From Helicobacteraceae bacterium (GTDB lineage: Bacteria; Campylobacterota; Campylobacteria; Campylobacterales; SZUA-545): a stretch of 14,599 bases of DNA. The position numbers were made by a program, and so were the translations under genes. The notes below the pieces were generated by a model. The model was not told the DNA's origin. It ran no database searches and saw only the letters and a program-made list of their open reading frames with translations. The stretch spans positions 1 to 14,599 of the forward strand of contig JAITEA010000147.1 of NCBI GenBank assembly GCA_031282285.1. Direction: 5' to 3'. Positions 1-6,650 of this stretch are shown here, in pieces. Position 1 is the first letter of the stretch; each line of letters opens with the position of its first letter.

Positions 1-1
1 A

Positions 2-904
2 GACGGCGAACCAATCCCCAACGCTTCGGCTAAGGATTATGAGATCAAGATTGGCTCAAACGGCTTTATCCCAGGCTTTGAAGATCAGATGATCGGCTTG
101 AAAGCGGGCGAAACCAAACAGATCGCCGTTACCTTCCCCGCCGAATACCGCGCGAAAGAGCTGGCGGGCAAAGCGGCTACCTTCGCCGTCGCGCTAAAGG
201 CGATCAAGGCGAAAAAGCCGGTCGCCATAGACGACGATCTGGCAAAAAAACTATTGCCAAATATTGAAGGCGCGAATCTGGAACAGTTGAAAGCGGCGGT
301 TGAAAAAACGCTGTTCGACGAGCAAAAGAACAGGCTTTATAACGAGGAGCTGCGCCCCAAACTGCTTGAAACGCTACTAAAAAAATACGATTTTGATCTG
401 CCTGAAATTATCTTGGAACAAGAAATCGATCATCTGGCGACGCAGAAAGCTAGAACGCTTGACGAAGAGGCGCTCAAAAAGCTGCAAAGCGACGAGGGCG
501 CGCTTAAGGCGCTACGCGAGGAGTTTCGCGCCGAAGCCAAAGAGCGCGTAAAAACGACGCTGCTGATAGACGCGATCGCCAAAGCCGAAAATATCTCCGT
601 AAGCGACAAAGAGGTGGCGCAGGCGATCTACTATCAGGCGATGCAATCGGGGCAGAACCCCAAAGAGGCGCTGGAGTACTACCGCAAAAACAACTTGACT
701 GCGGTGGTGCGAATGTCGCTGACCGAAGATCGCGCAATCACCGCGCTGCTAGATCGCAAAGCCGCGGCGGGGCAGACCGGTAAAGTCGACAAAACCGACA
801 AACCGGATAAACCCAAAAAAGCGGCGAAATCAACCGCGGACGAAACGAGCGCGGCTAAACCCGCCGCCAAAAAGACGGCGAAAGCCAAAAGCGGCGAGAG
901 CTGA
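2..904 (+). CDS. tig: Trigger factor, 3' part (N-terminus outside window)
   Basis: Ribosome-associated chaperone and peptidyl-prolyl isomerase that shields nascent chains at the exit tunnel. The reading frame is open from base 2, so about 300 C-terminal residues are present and the ribosome-binding N-terminal domain is missing. The first ~75 visible residues are the end of the FKBP-type PPIase domain: DGEPIPNAS, then [17 protein letters not shown] and a [14 protein letters not shown] stretch, the usual trigger-factor sequence. The remainder is the helical C-terminal chaperone domain. The last ~40 residues (codons from about 770 on) form a low-complexity tail of Lys, Ala, Pro and Asp with DK repeats, likely disordered. 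clpP follows 40 nt downstream, the classic tig-clpP pairing, so co-transcription is likely. Identification is secure; only the 5' end is unknown. Confidence 0.95.
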   Translation, partial: DGEPIPNASAKDYEIKIGSNGFIPGFEDQMIGLKAGETKQIAVTFPAEYRAKELAGKAATFAVALKAIKAKKPVAIDDDLAKKLLPNIEGANLEQLKAAVEKTLFDEQKNRLYNEELRPKLLETLLKKYDFDLPEIILEQEIDHLATQKARTLDEEALKKLQSDEGALKALREEFRAEAKERVKTTLLIDAIAKAENISVSDKEVAQAIYYQAMQSGQNPKEALEYYRKNNLTAVVRMSLTEDRAITALLDRKAAAGQTGKVDKTDKPDKPKKAAKSTADETSAAKPAAKKTAKAKSGES

Positions 905-944
905 AAAGCGGCGCCGTACCCAACCAATACGAAGGGATTCTAAG

Positions 945-1535
945 ATGAGTTACTATATTCCGTATGTGATCGAGCGCACGGGGCGCGGGGAGCGAAGTTA
1001 CGACATCTATTCGCGCCTGCTGAAAGATCGCATCGTGATGCTAGGCGGCGAGATTAACGACGCGGTGGCAAGCTCGATCGTGGCGCAGTTGCTGTTTTTA
1101 GAAGCCGAAGACCCGCAGAAAGATATATACATCTACATCAATTCGCCCGGCGGCGTGATCACCAGCGGTATGGCGATCTACGACACGATGCAGTATATCA
1201 AGCCCGACGTGGCGACGATCTGTATCGGGCAAGCCGCGTCGATGGGCGCGTTTTTGCTCTCCTGCGGCGCCAAAGGCAAGCGCCACGCGCTGCCAAACTC
1301 GCGCATTATGCTTCACCAGCCGCTTGGGGGCGCGCAGGGGCAGGCGACGGATATCGAGATACAGGCAAAGGAGATCGTGCGCGTCAAGGCGATTATCAAC
1401 GAGATTCTGGCGGAGAACACGGGCAAGCCGCTTAAAACGATACAGAACGACACCGACCGCGATTTCTTTATGAGCGCGAAAGAAGCGTTAAATTATGGCA
1501 TAATAGACGCGGTTGTAGAAAAAAGTCTGAAATAG
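945..1535 (+). CDS. clpP: ATP-dependent Clp protease proteolytic subunit ClpP
   Basis: Serine peptidase that forms the tetradecameric barrel of the cytoplasmic ClpXP/ClpAP proteases. At 196 residues it has the normal family length. The catalytic triad is visible and correctly spaced: Ser99 in GQAASMGAF, His124 in IMLHQPLGG and Asp173 in TDRDFFMS. The oxyanion-region NSPGG motif lies at residues 66-70. The N-terminus ([20 protein letters not shown]) matches the mature start of bacterial ClpP, with little or no propeptide. The ATG has a Shine-Dalgarno-like GAAGGGA at 931-937. It sits between tig and a GGDEF-like gene, 20 nt before the latter. All key residues are intact, so I infer a functional peptidase. 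Confidence 0.98.
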   Translation: MSYYIPYVIERTGRGERSYDIYSRLLKDRIVMLGGEINDAVASSIVAQLLFLEAEDPQKDIYIYINSPGGVITSGMAIYDTMQYIKPDVATICIGQAASMGAFLLSCGAKGKRHALPNSRIMLHQPLGGAQGQATDIEIQAKEIVRVKAIINEILAENTGKPLKTIQNDTDRDFFMSAKEALNYGIIDAVVEKSLK

Positions 1536-1555
1536 CGTTTTTTGCAAGGAGAGTC

Positions 1556-2608
1556 GTGTTATTAAGGAAAGGGGTCAATATCGGCGCAAACGGCGACGCA
1601 GTCGCGGAGCCGATCGCCGCGGCGACCGCTAGCGGCGCGGGCGAGGTGGAGAACTTCGCGCGCGCCGTGTTAGACGAACTGGCAAAAGACAATCTGCCGC
1701 CGCTGCCCAACTACTACCAGCTCTACTTTGAAAAAGCGCTCGACGAGAAACCCTACGAGTTTCGCAAAGCGATGAGCGATATGATCGAGGGCGAAAGCTC
1801 CAGCGAAGACGAGAAGCGAATGCTTATGGAGCGCCAATTGCAAGAGGGCTTTGGCATATTCAAGGAGATTTTGCAAAATGTGGCTACGCTGTTTAAGAGC
1901 GTCAGCAATATGACGCAAATCAGCAAGCGCAGAATGCAGGAGGCAAAGGCGATCAACAACCCAAGCGCCGTTCAGAATCTCTCGCTGGCGCTCAACAACG
2001 ATCTGGAAAAATTGACGCTCGCGCTAAACTCGCAAGCGATCGTTATCAAAAATCTCTATACAAAAAGCGCCAAGATCATTCAAGAGGTCAAAGGCGAAAC
2101 CATCTACGACTCGCAATATGGCATATTCAACAAGCGCTACCTCACCGAGCAGGTGCGCGCCGAGATCGCGCATATCGAGAAGTTCAACCACCACAGCACA
2201 TTGATGCTGGCAAAGTTGAGCCGCAATGTAAAAGAGCGCGTCGGCAGCGAAAAACAGCTTGGTTTGATCAACCGCACCATCTCTAAACTCTTTATGAAAA
2301 CCTCCAGACGAAGCGATATAGTAGCGCACTTTGGCGAGGGTTGTTTTGGCATACTGCTCAAGCATACCGACGAGCAAAACGCCGCGCGCGCCGCGCTTCG
2401 CGTGGCGGAGATGACGAGCGGATCGCACTTTTTTATAGCCGATCAGGAGATCAAACTGGAAGTACGCATAGGCGTGGCGACTTTGAGCGTGTCGCAGGAA
2501 GCCGAAACCGTTATGGTGCGCGCGCTTGACGCGATGAATAAAGCCGACGAGGAAGGGGCGGTTTACGAGATAGCGCCGCTGGACGAAGGCGAAAAAACCG
2601 ATGAGTAG
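1556..2608 (+). CDS. Degenerate GGDEF-domain protein (possible c-di-GMP receptor)
   Basis: 350 residues. Starts at a GTG preceded by AAGGAG at 1546-1551 with a 4-nt gap. Residues ~30-180 are a helical N-terminal region (LPPLPNYYQLYFEKAL, then a long, probably coiled-coil stretch). Residues ~181-340 resemble a GGDEF domain: DSQYGIFNKRYL (185-196) corresponds to the usual DxLTGLxNRRxL, and DAMNKADEEGAVYEI near the end to the ADxALYxAKxxG helix. The active-site motif is GEGCF (260-264) instead of GGDEF/GGEEF, so cyclase activity is unlikely. An RxxD (Arg251-Asp254) stands six residues before it, where the inhibitory c-di-GMP-binding I-site normally sits. I therefore infer a c-di-GMP sensor or a structural remnant. 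No membrane segment is seen, so it is probably cytoplasmic. Its stop overlaps def by 8 nt, suggesting translational coupling. GGDEF proteins at this position occur in other Campylobacterota, as far as I recall; the target process is unknown. Confidence 0.85.
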   Translation: MLLRKGVNIGANGDAVAEPIAAATASGAGEVENFARAVLDELAKDNLPPLPNYYQLYFEKALDEKPYEFRKAMSDMIEGESSSEDEKRMLMERQLQEGFGIFKEILQNVATLFKSVSNMTQISKRRMQEAKAINNPSAVQNLSLALNNDLEKLTLALNSQAIVIKNLYTKSAKIIQEVKGETIYDSQYGIFNKRYLTEQVRAEIAHIEKFNHHSTLMLAKLSRNVKERVGSEKQLGLINRTISKLFMKTSRRSDIVAHFGEGCFGILLKHTDEQNAARAALRVAEMTSGSHFFIADQEIKLEVRIGVATLSVSQEAETVMVRALDAMNKADEEGAVYEIAPLDEGEKTDE

Positions 2609-3122
2609 AGAGCTGATCGTCTATCCAGACAAAAGGCTCAGACAGAAATCGGCGCGGGTCGTTAAGTTTGACGACGGCTTGGGCGCGTTGCTCGAGGATA
2701 TGAATCTGGCGATGATCGAGCATAACGGCGTAGGTTTGGCGGCGATACAAATCGGCGAGCCTTTGCGCGCTTTTGTCGTCAATATAGCCAACGAAGAGGG
2801 CGAACGGCTGCCCGAAAATCTGATGGAGTTTATAAATCCCGAAATAGTAAAAGCCGAAGAGGAGATATTGTGGAACGAGGGTTGCCTGAGCATTCCAGAG
2901 TTTACCGAAGAGGTTATTCGTTTCACGAAAATAACGCTTAAATATCAAGATCGGCGCGGCAAACCGTTTGTGATCGAAGCCGAAGGATTGCTGGCGATCG
3001 CCTTTCAGCACGAAATAGATCATCTCGACGGAAAACTATTTGTCGATCGCCTGCCGCTTTTGAAGCGCAAAAAATTTGAAAAAGAGTGGAAAAAGAACCT
3101 CAAAGCCAACGCTAAACCATGA
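2601..3122 (+). CDS. def: Peptide deformylase
   Basis: Metalloenzyme that removes the N-formyl group from nascent proteins at the ribosome. 173 residues, typical length. All three family motifs are present: motif 1 GVGLAAIQ (43-50), motif 2 EGCLS (93-97, Cys95 as metal ligand) and motif 3 HEIDH (137-141, with His137 and His141 as ligands and Glu138 as catalytic base). The C-terminus is lysine-rich (KRKKFEKEWKKNLKANAKP). The ATG lies inside the end of the preceding gene (8-nt overlap) with only a weak upstream GAAGG, so translation probably depends on coupling. The following TPR gene starts within its stop codon (ATGA). Position downstream of tig and clpP fits a nascent-protein maturation operon. 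Confidence 0.97.
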   Translation: MSRELIVYPDKRLRQKSARVVKFDDGLGALLEDMNLAMIEHNGVGLAAIQIGEPLRAFVVNIANEEGERLPENLMEFINPEIVKAEEEILWNEGCLSIPEFTEEVIRFTKITLKYQDRRGKPFVIEAEGLLAIAFQHEIDHLDGKLFVDRLPLLKRKKFEKEWKKNLKANAKP

Positions 3123-3814
3123 AAATATCCGGCGTTGTTTTATCGTTTTTTATCGCGCTAAGCGTTTTTGCCTCGCAGGAGGCGCAAGAGACTAAAGAGC
3201 CGAAGTTTATCGAAAGAGATTTAATCGTAAAAACCGATAACGAAGCGGCGGCTAAGGCTTATCGGATCGGAACGGCTATGCTCTTAGAGGATAGAGCTTT
3301 GGAAGCCTCGCAATATCTGCTGAAAGCGATCGAGCTAGAACCCGACTTTATAGACGCAATCGATCATCTTGGCGTCGCCTACCGAAAACTAAAGATGTAC
3401 GACAAAGCCGAGGAGGTTTATAAGCGATCGATTCAGATCGATTCTGGCAATCTGGTACCTTACCTGAATCTGGCGCTGATCTATCAAATGACCGATCGCG
3501 CGGAAGAGTCCGTTCAAGCCTATAAAACGGCGGCAAAATTGGCGCCCGACGATCCCGAACCCTATTACGGCATTGGCGTCGCCTACCGATCGATAGGCGA
3601 TTATAAACAGTCGATCGTTTATTTTGACGAGGCAATCAAAAGATACAAGGCTCAAAATTCCGAGCTGATATACGACGCGTACGCAAACCAAGCCGAGAAC
3701 TACTACGATTTGAAGTCGTATAAAAAGGCGCTTGAACTTTATAAAATAATCGTCAAACGCTATCCAAACGCGACCTATTGCCGCGATCGCATCAAAGAGC
3801 TTGAAGCGCTATAA
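3119..3814 (+). CDS. Exported tetratricopeptide-repeat (TPR) protein
   Basis: 231 residues. The N-terminus (Met-Lys, then a hydrophobic run to Ser15-Val16-Phe17-Ala18) looks like a Sec signal peptide with a likely cleavage after Ala18 (VFA|SQ). There is no lipobox cysteine, so the mature protein is probably soluble and periplasmic. Residues ~45-220 form about five TPR units, at roughly 45-77, 78-111, 112-145, 146-179 and 186-219. They show the usual small/aromatic pattern (for example LGVAYRKLKMYDKAEEVYKR, GIGVAYRSIGDYKQSIVYFD, YYDLKSYKKALELYK). TPRs bind protein partners; the partner here is unknown. Its ATG overlaps the def stop by 4 nt (ATGA) without a strong Shine-Dalgarno, so it is translationally coupled. 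It is the last gene of the plus-strand cluster. The family call rests on the repeats only. Confidence 0.85.
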   Translation: MKISGVVLSFFIALSVFASQEAQETKEPKFIERDLIVKTDNEAAAKAYRIGTAMLLEDRALEASQYLLKAIELEPDFIDAIDHLGVAYRKLKMYDKAEEVYKRSIQIDSGNLVPYLNLALIYQMTDRAEESVQAYKTAAKLAPDDPEPYYGIGVAYRSIGDYKQSIVYFDEAIKRYKAQNSELIYDAYANQAENYYDLKSYKKALELYKIIVKRYPNATYCRDRIKELEAL

Positions 3815-3889
3815 CCAAAAACGCTTGCCCCGCTAAATTTTATATTGTTTTAGAAATTAAATGATCGCGCGGTTTCGGCGGTGGGTTTG

Positions 3890-3914
3890 CCCTCCCCGCA
3901 AGCGGGGATTTGGG
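3890..3914. terminator. GC-rich hairpin between convergent operons (possible bidirectional terminator)
   Basis: In the 132-nt gap between the TPR gene and efp, which converge. CCCCG (3894-3898) pairs with CGGGG (3903-3907) around a CAAG loop. The stem can extend through T3893-A3908 and, past a TTT bulge, through CCC (3890-3892) with GGG (3912-3914). No run of T follows on either strand, so this is not a textbook intrinsic terminator. Its position between two converging transcripts is the main argument. The rest of the gap is AT-rich on the left (3835-3860) and shows no gene. Confidence 0.35.
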
Positions 3915-3946
3915 TTCGCCTTGAGCGCGCCGTAACCAGATCAAGA

Positions 3947-4510
3947 TTACTTGACTTTTTCAATATATTCGCCGCTAAAGGTATCGACCCTGATCGTTTC
4001 GCCCTCCAGCACATGATATGGCACCTGAACGATCACGCCGGTTTCCAGTTTCGCCGGTTTCTTGCTGCCCGCGCTGGTGTCGCCCTTGAAGTTGGGCGGC
4101 GTCTGAACGACCTTGAGCGCGACGGTTTGCGGCGGCTCCACGCCGATAGGTTTGCCGTTGTGAAAGGAGACGGAGACTTCGACATTCTCGATCAGCCAGT
4201 TTGCCGCGTCGCCTACCTGATCGGCGTTAAAGGCGTACTGCTCGTAGCTGCTCGTGTCCATAAACTGAAAATGCTCGCCGTCTTTGTACAGATACTGCAT
4301 CGTCGCTTCGGTGAGATCGGGCTTTTCCGCCTTGTCGCCCGCGTGAAAGGTGTTTTCGATCACGCGCCCGTCCAGCAGCGATTTGATCTTCGTGCGCACA
4401 AACGCGGGACCTTTGCCCGGTTTCACATGTTGATACTCCACAATCTTATATGGAACGCCGTCAAGCTCAATTTTCAGACCCTTTTTCAGATCGCCCATTG
4501 CATAAGTCAT
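3947..4510 (-). CDS. efp: Translation elongation factor P
   Basis: Binds the ribosome E site and relieves stalling at consecutive prolines. 187 residues, normal length, with the three beta-barrel domains of the family. The N-terminal KOW-like domain carries [12 protein letters not shown] (30-41), whose tip lysine Lys33 corresponds to the residue modified in many bacteria (Lys34 in E. coli). Whether a modification enzyme exists here cannot be seen. Other family stretches are [35 protein letters not shown] and the C-terminal [18 protein letters not shown] end. The start [18 protein letters not shown] closely resembles Campylobacter EF-P. The ATG is preceded by GAGGG. It is the last gene of the minus-strand run, 27 nt after serA; I do not recall efp at this place in Campylobacter jejuni. 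Confidence 0.97.
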   Translation of the reverse strand: MTYAMGDLKKGLKIELDGVPYKIVEYQHVKPGKGPAFVRTKIKSLLDGRVIENTFHAGDKAEKPDLTEATMQYLYKDGEHFQFMDTSSYEQYAFNADQVGDAANWLIENVEVSVSFHNGKPIGVEPPQTVALKVVQTPPNFKGDTSAGSKKPAKLETGVIVQVPYHVLEGETIRVDTFSGEYIEKVK

Positions 4511-4537
4511 CTTTTCCCTCGTCTAATTTAAGTTTGC

Positions 4538-6121
4538 CTATAGCTCCGCGTAGGCTACCGCGACCGCTTCGGGCAGCGCGGCGAGCGCGTCCAGCGCCGA
4601 TCGCGGCGGCTCGTTATCGACGATGATCAGCGCCATAGCTTTGCCGAACTTGTCGCGTCCAAGCCTGAAATCGGCGATATTGATCTTCGCGTCGCCAAGC
4701 AGCGTGCCGACCTTGCCGATCACGCCGGGTACATCGTTGTTTTTGAACAAAATCATCTTGCCTTTGGGCGAAACGTCCATATCGAAGCCGTTAATATCCA
4801 CGATACGGGGGCTTTCGTCGCCAAACAGCACGCCGCTGATATTGACGCTTTCGCTGTCGTCGCTGACGCGGACGGTTACCAGATTTTTGTATGGCGATTC
4901 GCCGTCGTCTTTGCGCGTGGAGACTTCCAAACCGCGCTCTTTGGCGACAAACGGCGCGTTCACATAATTGACCTTTTCGGCGATCGATTTGTTCAGCGCG
5001 CCGACGGTGGCGAAAACGCCGAAGGATTCCAGATAGTTAGCCGCTTCGCCGCTCGCGCCGACTACGACCGATCTAATAGAGCTTTTGAGCGTCTGCGCCG
5101 CCAAAAACGCCATTCGCTGCGTCAGTTCGCAATAGCCGCTCGCCCACGCGGGGATCGCGCCCTCTTTGATCGGCAGATTCAACGCGTTGGGGTAGCTTGC
5201 CCCGCGCAAAACCTCCAGCGCGTTTTCAGCCGACTGAACGGCGATGTTGATCTGGCTTTCGACCGTATTGGCGCCAAGATGCGGCGTAACGGAGACATTG
5301 GGCAGATCAAGCAGCGGGTTATCCGTCGCCGGCTCTTTGGAGAACACGTCGATACCGGCGAAACGAACCTTGCCCGATTTGAGCGCCTCTACAAGATCGC
5401 TTTCGTTGTACAGCCCGCCGCGCGCTACATTGATTAAAATCACGCCATCTTTCATCTTGGCGATCTCTTTGGCGGTTATAATATTTGTCGTCTCTTTGTT
5501 TTTGGGGGTGTGGATCGTGATAATGTCGCAGGCTAGAATATCGTCGAAGCTGGTCGTGTAGGTCATACCCAGCGAAGTTACCTTGTTTGGCTGAATGTAA
5601 GGGTCGAAAGCGACGATATCCATACCAAACGCCTGAGCGCGGACGGCGACTTTGGCGCCGATATTGCCAAAACCTATCACCCCCAGCGATTTGCCAAAAA
5701 GCTCGGTGCCGTACCAGTTTTCGCGCTTCCAGACGCGCTTTTCCTTAAGCTCGTTGTGCGCGTACACAAACGATCGCGCCGAACAGACAAGGTGGCACAT
5801 CGTCATCTCTACCGCGGCGATCGTGTTGGCGGTGGGTACATTCATCACGACTACGCCGCGCTTGGAACACTCGTCGATATCGACATTATCCACGCCGACG
5901 CCGGCGCGGATCACATACTTGAGCTTTTTCGCCGCGTCCAGAAACTTCGTATCCACGGGCGTGGAGCTGCGCGTGATCGCAAGCTCCGCGTCGCGCAGCG
6001 CCCCAAATAGCTCCGATTTAGGCGCGTCGTAGGCGACGAGCAGATCGATATCCTTAGCGTTTCTTAGAATCTCGACGCCTCTGTCGTGAATATGATCGCA
6101 AACAATAACTTTTTGCTTCAT
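4538..6121 (-). CDS. serA: D-3-phosphoglycerate dehydrogenase
   Basis: First step of serine synthesis: oxidises 3-phosphoglycerate with NAD+. 527 residues, the long three-domain form. The Rossmann NAD-binding motif GFGNIG is at 150-155, followed by Asp173 (AFDPY), the acidic residue typical of NAD preference. Catalytic Arg234 (NVARGGLYNE), Glu263 (DVFSKEPA) and His281 (TPHLGANT) are all present. Residues ~320-450 form the intervening (ASB-type) domain. Residues ~455-527 form a C-terminal ACT domain (ILFKNNDVPGVIGKVGTLL), which in the family often mediates serine feedback inhibition. The ATG has AAAGG 6 nt upstream. It lies 9 nt after the small membrane-anchored protein gene and 27 nt before efp. 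Confidence 0.97.
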   Translation of the reverse strand: MKQKVIVCDHIHDRGVEILRNAKDIDLLVAYDAPKSELFGALRDAELAITRSSTPVDTKFLDAAKKLKYVIRAGVGVDNVDIDECSKRGVVVMNVPTANTIAAVEMTMCHLVCSARSFVYAHNELKEKRVWKRENWYGTELFGKSLGVIGFGNIGAKVAVRAQAFGMDIVAFDPYIQPNKVTSLGMTYTTSFDDILACDIITIHTPKNKETTNIITAKEIAKMKDGVILINVARGGLYNESDLVEALKSGKVRFAGIDVFSKEPATDNPLLDLPNVSVTPHLGANTVESQINIAVQSAENALEVLRGASYPNALNLPIKEGAIPAWASGYCELTQRMAFLAAQTLKSSIRSVVVGASGEAANYLESFGVFATVGALNKSIAEKVNYVNAPFVAKERGLEVSTRKDDGESPYKNLVTVRVSDDSESVNISGVLFGDESPRIVDINGFDMDVSPKGKMILFKNNDVPGVIGKVGTLLGDAKINIADFRLGRDKFGKAMALIIVDNEPPRSALDALAALPEAVAVAYAEL

Positions 6122-6130
6122 CGATAACCT

Positions 6131-6637
6131 TTAGTATAGTTTCGGTCTTTCAAGCGAGATAAGCTCCGCTATCAGATCGTATGTCGCCAGCTCTTTTATC
6201 AGCGCGTTTGCCGCCTCGGGGTCTTTGTTCGCCAGACGAATATCGTAAAACTCGCCCTCTTCGATCGTATGCGCGATCTGGCGCGATTTGAAAAAGTAGT
6301 CCAGACACCCCTTTTGAAAACGATCGGGGCTATCAAAACGCAGAACGAGCGAAATATCCCTGCGGAAGTCGGGGCTTACGAGATCCCAGCTAATTGCGCT
6401 CTCGTCGGCGCTCAAACGAGGCGCTTCGTTTGGCTGCGCCATTTTCTGCATCCATTCGGGGATCGCCGCTTTGCTATCATCCGCGATCGCTTCGCCTTCC
6501 CTGCGGATAAGGCTGCTATCGACCACGACGCGATCGGCTCGCCAGCCGCTTTCGACGCGAGTCGTCCGCCACGCGAACGCCGCGCCCAAAGCTATCAAAA
6601 CCAGCGCGAAAAAAGAAGCGACCCAAACGCCGCGCAT
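6131..6637 (-). CDS. Membrane-anchored hypothetical protein between rpsA and serA
   Basis: 168 residues, function unknown. Residues ~5-22 (VWVASFFALVLIALGAAF) form a hydrophobic N-terminal segment following Met-Arg, best read as a signal anchor that leaves a ~145-residue periplasmic domain. An uncleaved or cleaved signal peptide is also possible. The rest is soluble and mixed, with aromatic-rich FQKGCLDYFFKSR around 107-119 and one cysteine (111). No catalytic motif is recognisable. In Campylobacter jejuni a short exported protein of unknown function (Cj0892c, from memory) occupies the same slot between rpsA and serA, so this is likely its orthologue by position. Sequence identity cannot be tested here. 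Spacing is 13 nt after rpsA and 9 nt before serA, indicating operon membership. An AAGGG lies upstream of the ATG. Confidence 0.8.
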   Translation of the reverse strand: MRGVWVASFFALVLIALGAAFAWRTTRVESGWRADRVVVDSSLIRREGEAIADDSKAAIPEWMQKMAQPNEAPRLSADESAISWDLVSPDFRRDISLVLRFDSPDRFQKGCLDYFFKSRQIAHTIEEGEFYDIRLANKDPEAANALIKELATYDLIAELISLERPKLY

Positions 6638-6650
6638 TGATCAACCGCCC

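Noticed and set aside
2511..3023. Minus-strand open frame of 170 codons opposite def
   Set aside because: Def carries all three metal-site motifs on the plus strand; the opposite frame is a shadow.
3881..4531. Plus-strand open frame of 216 codons across efp
   Set aside because: It lies antisense to an unmistakable EF-P gene, has no recognisable domain, and such long shadows are expected in GC-rich coding DNA.
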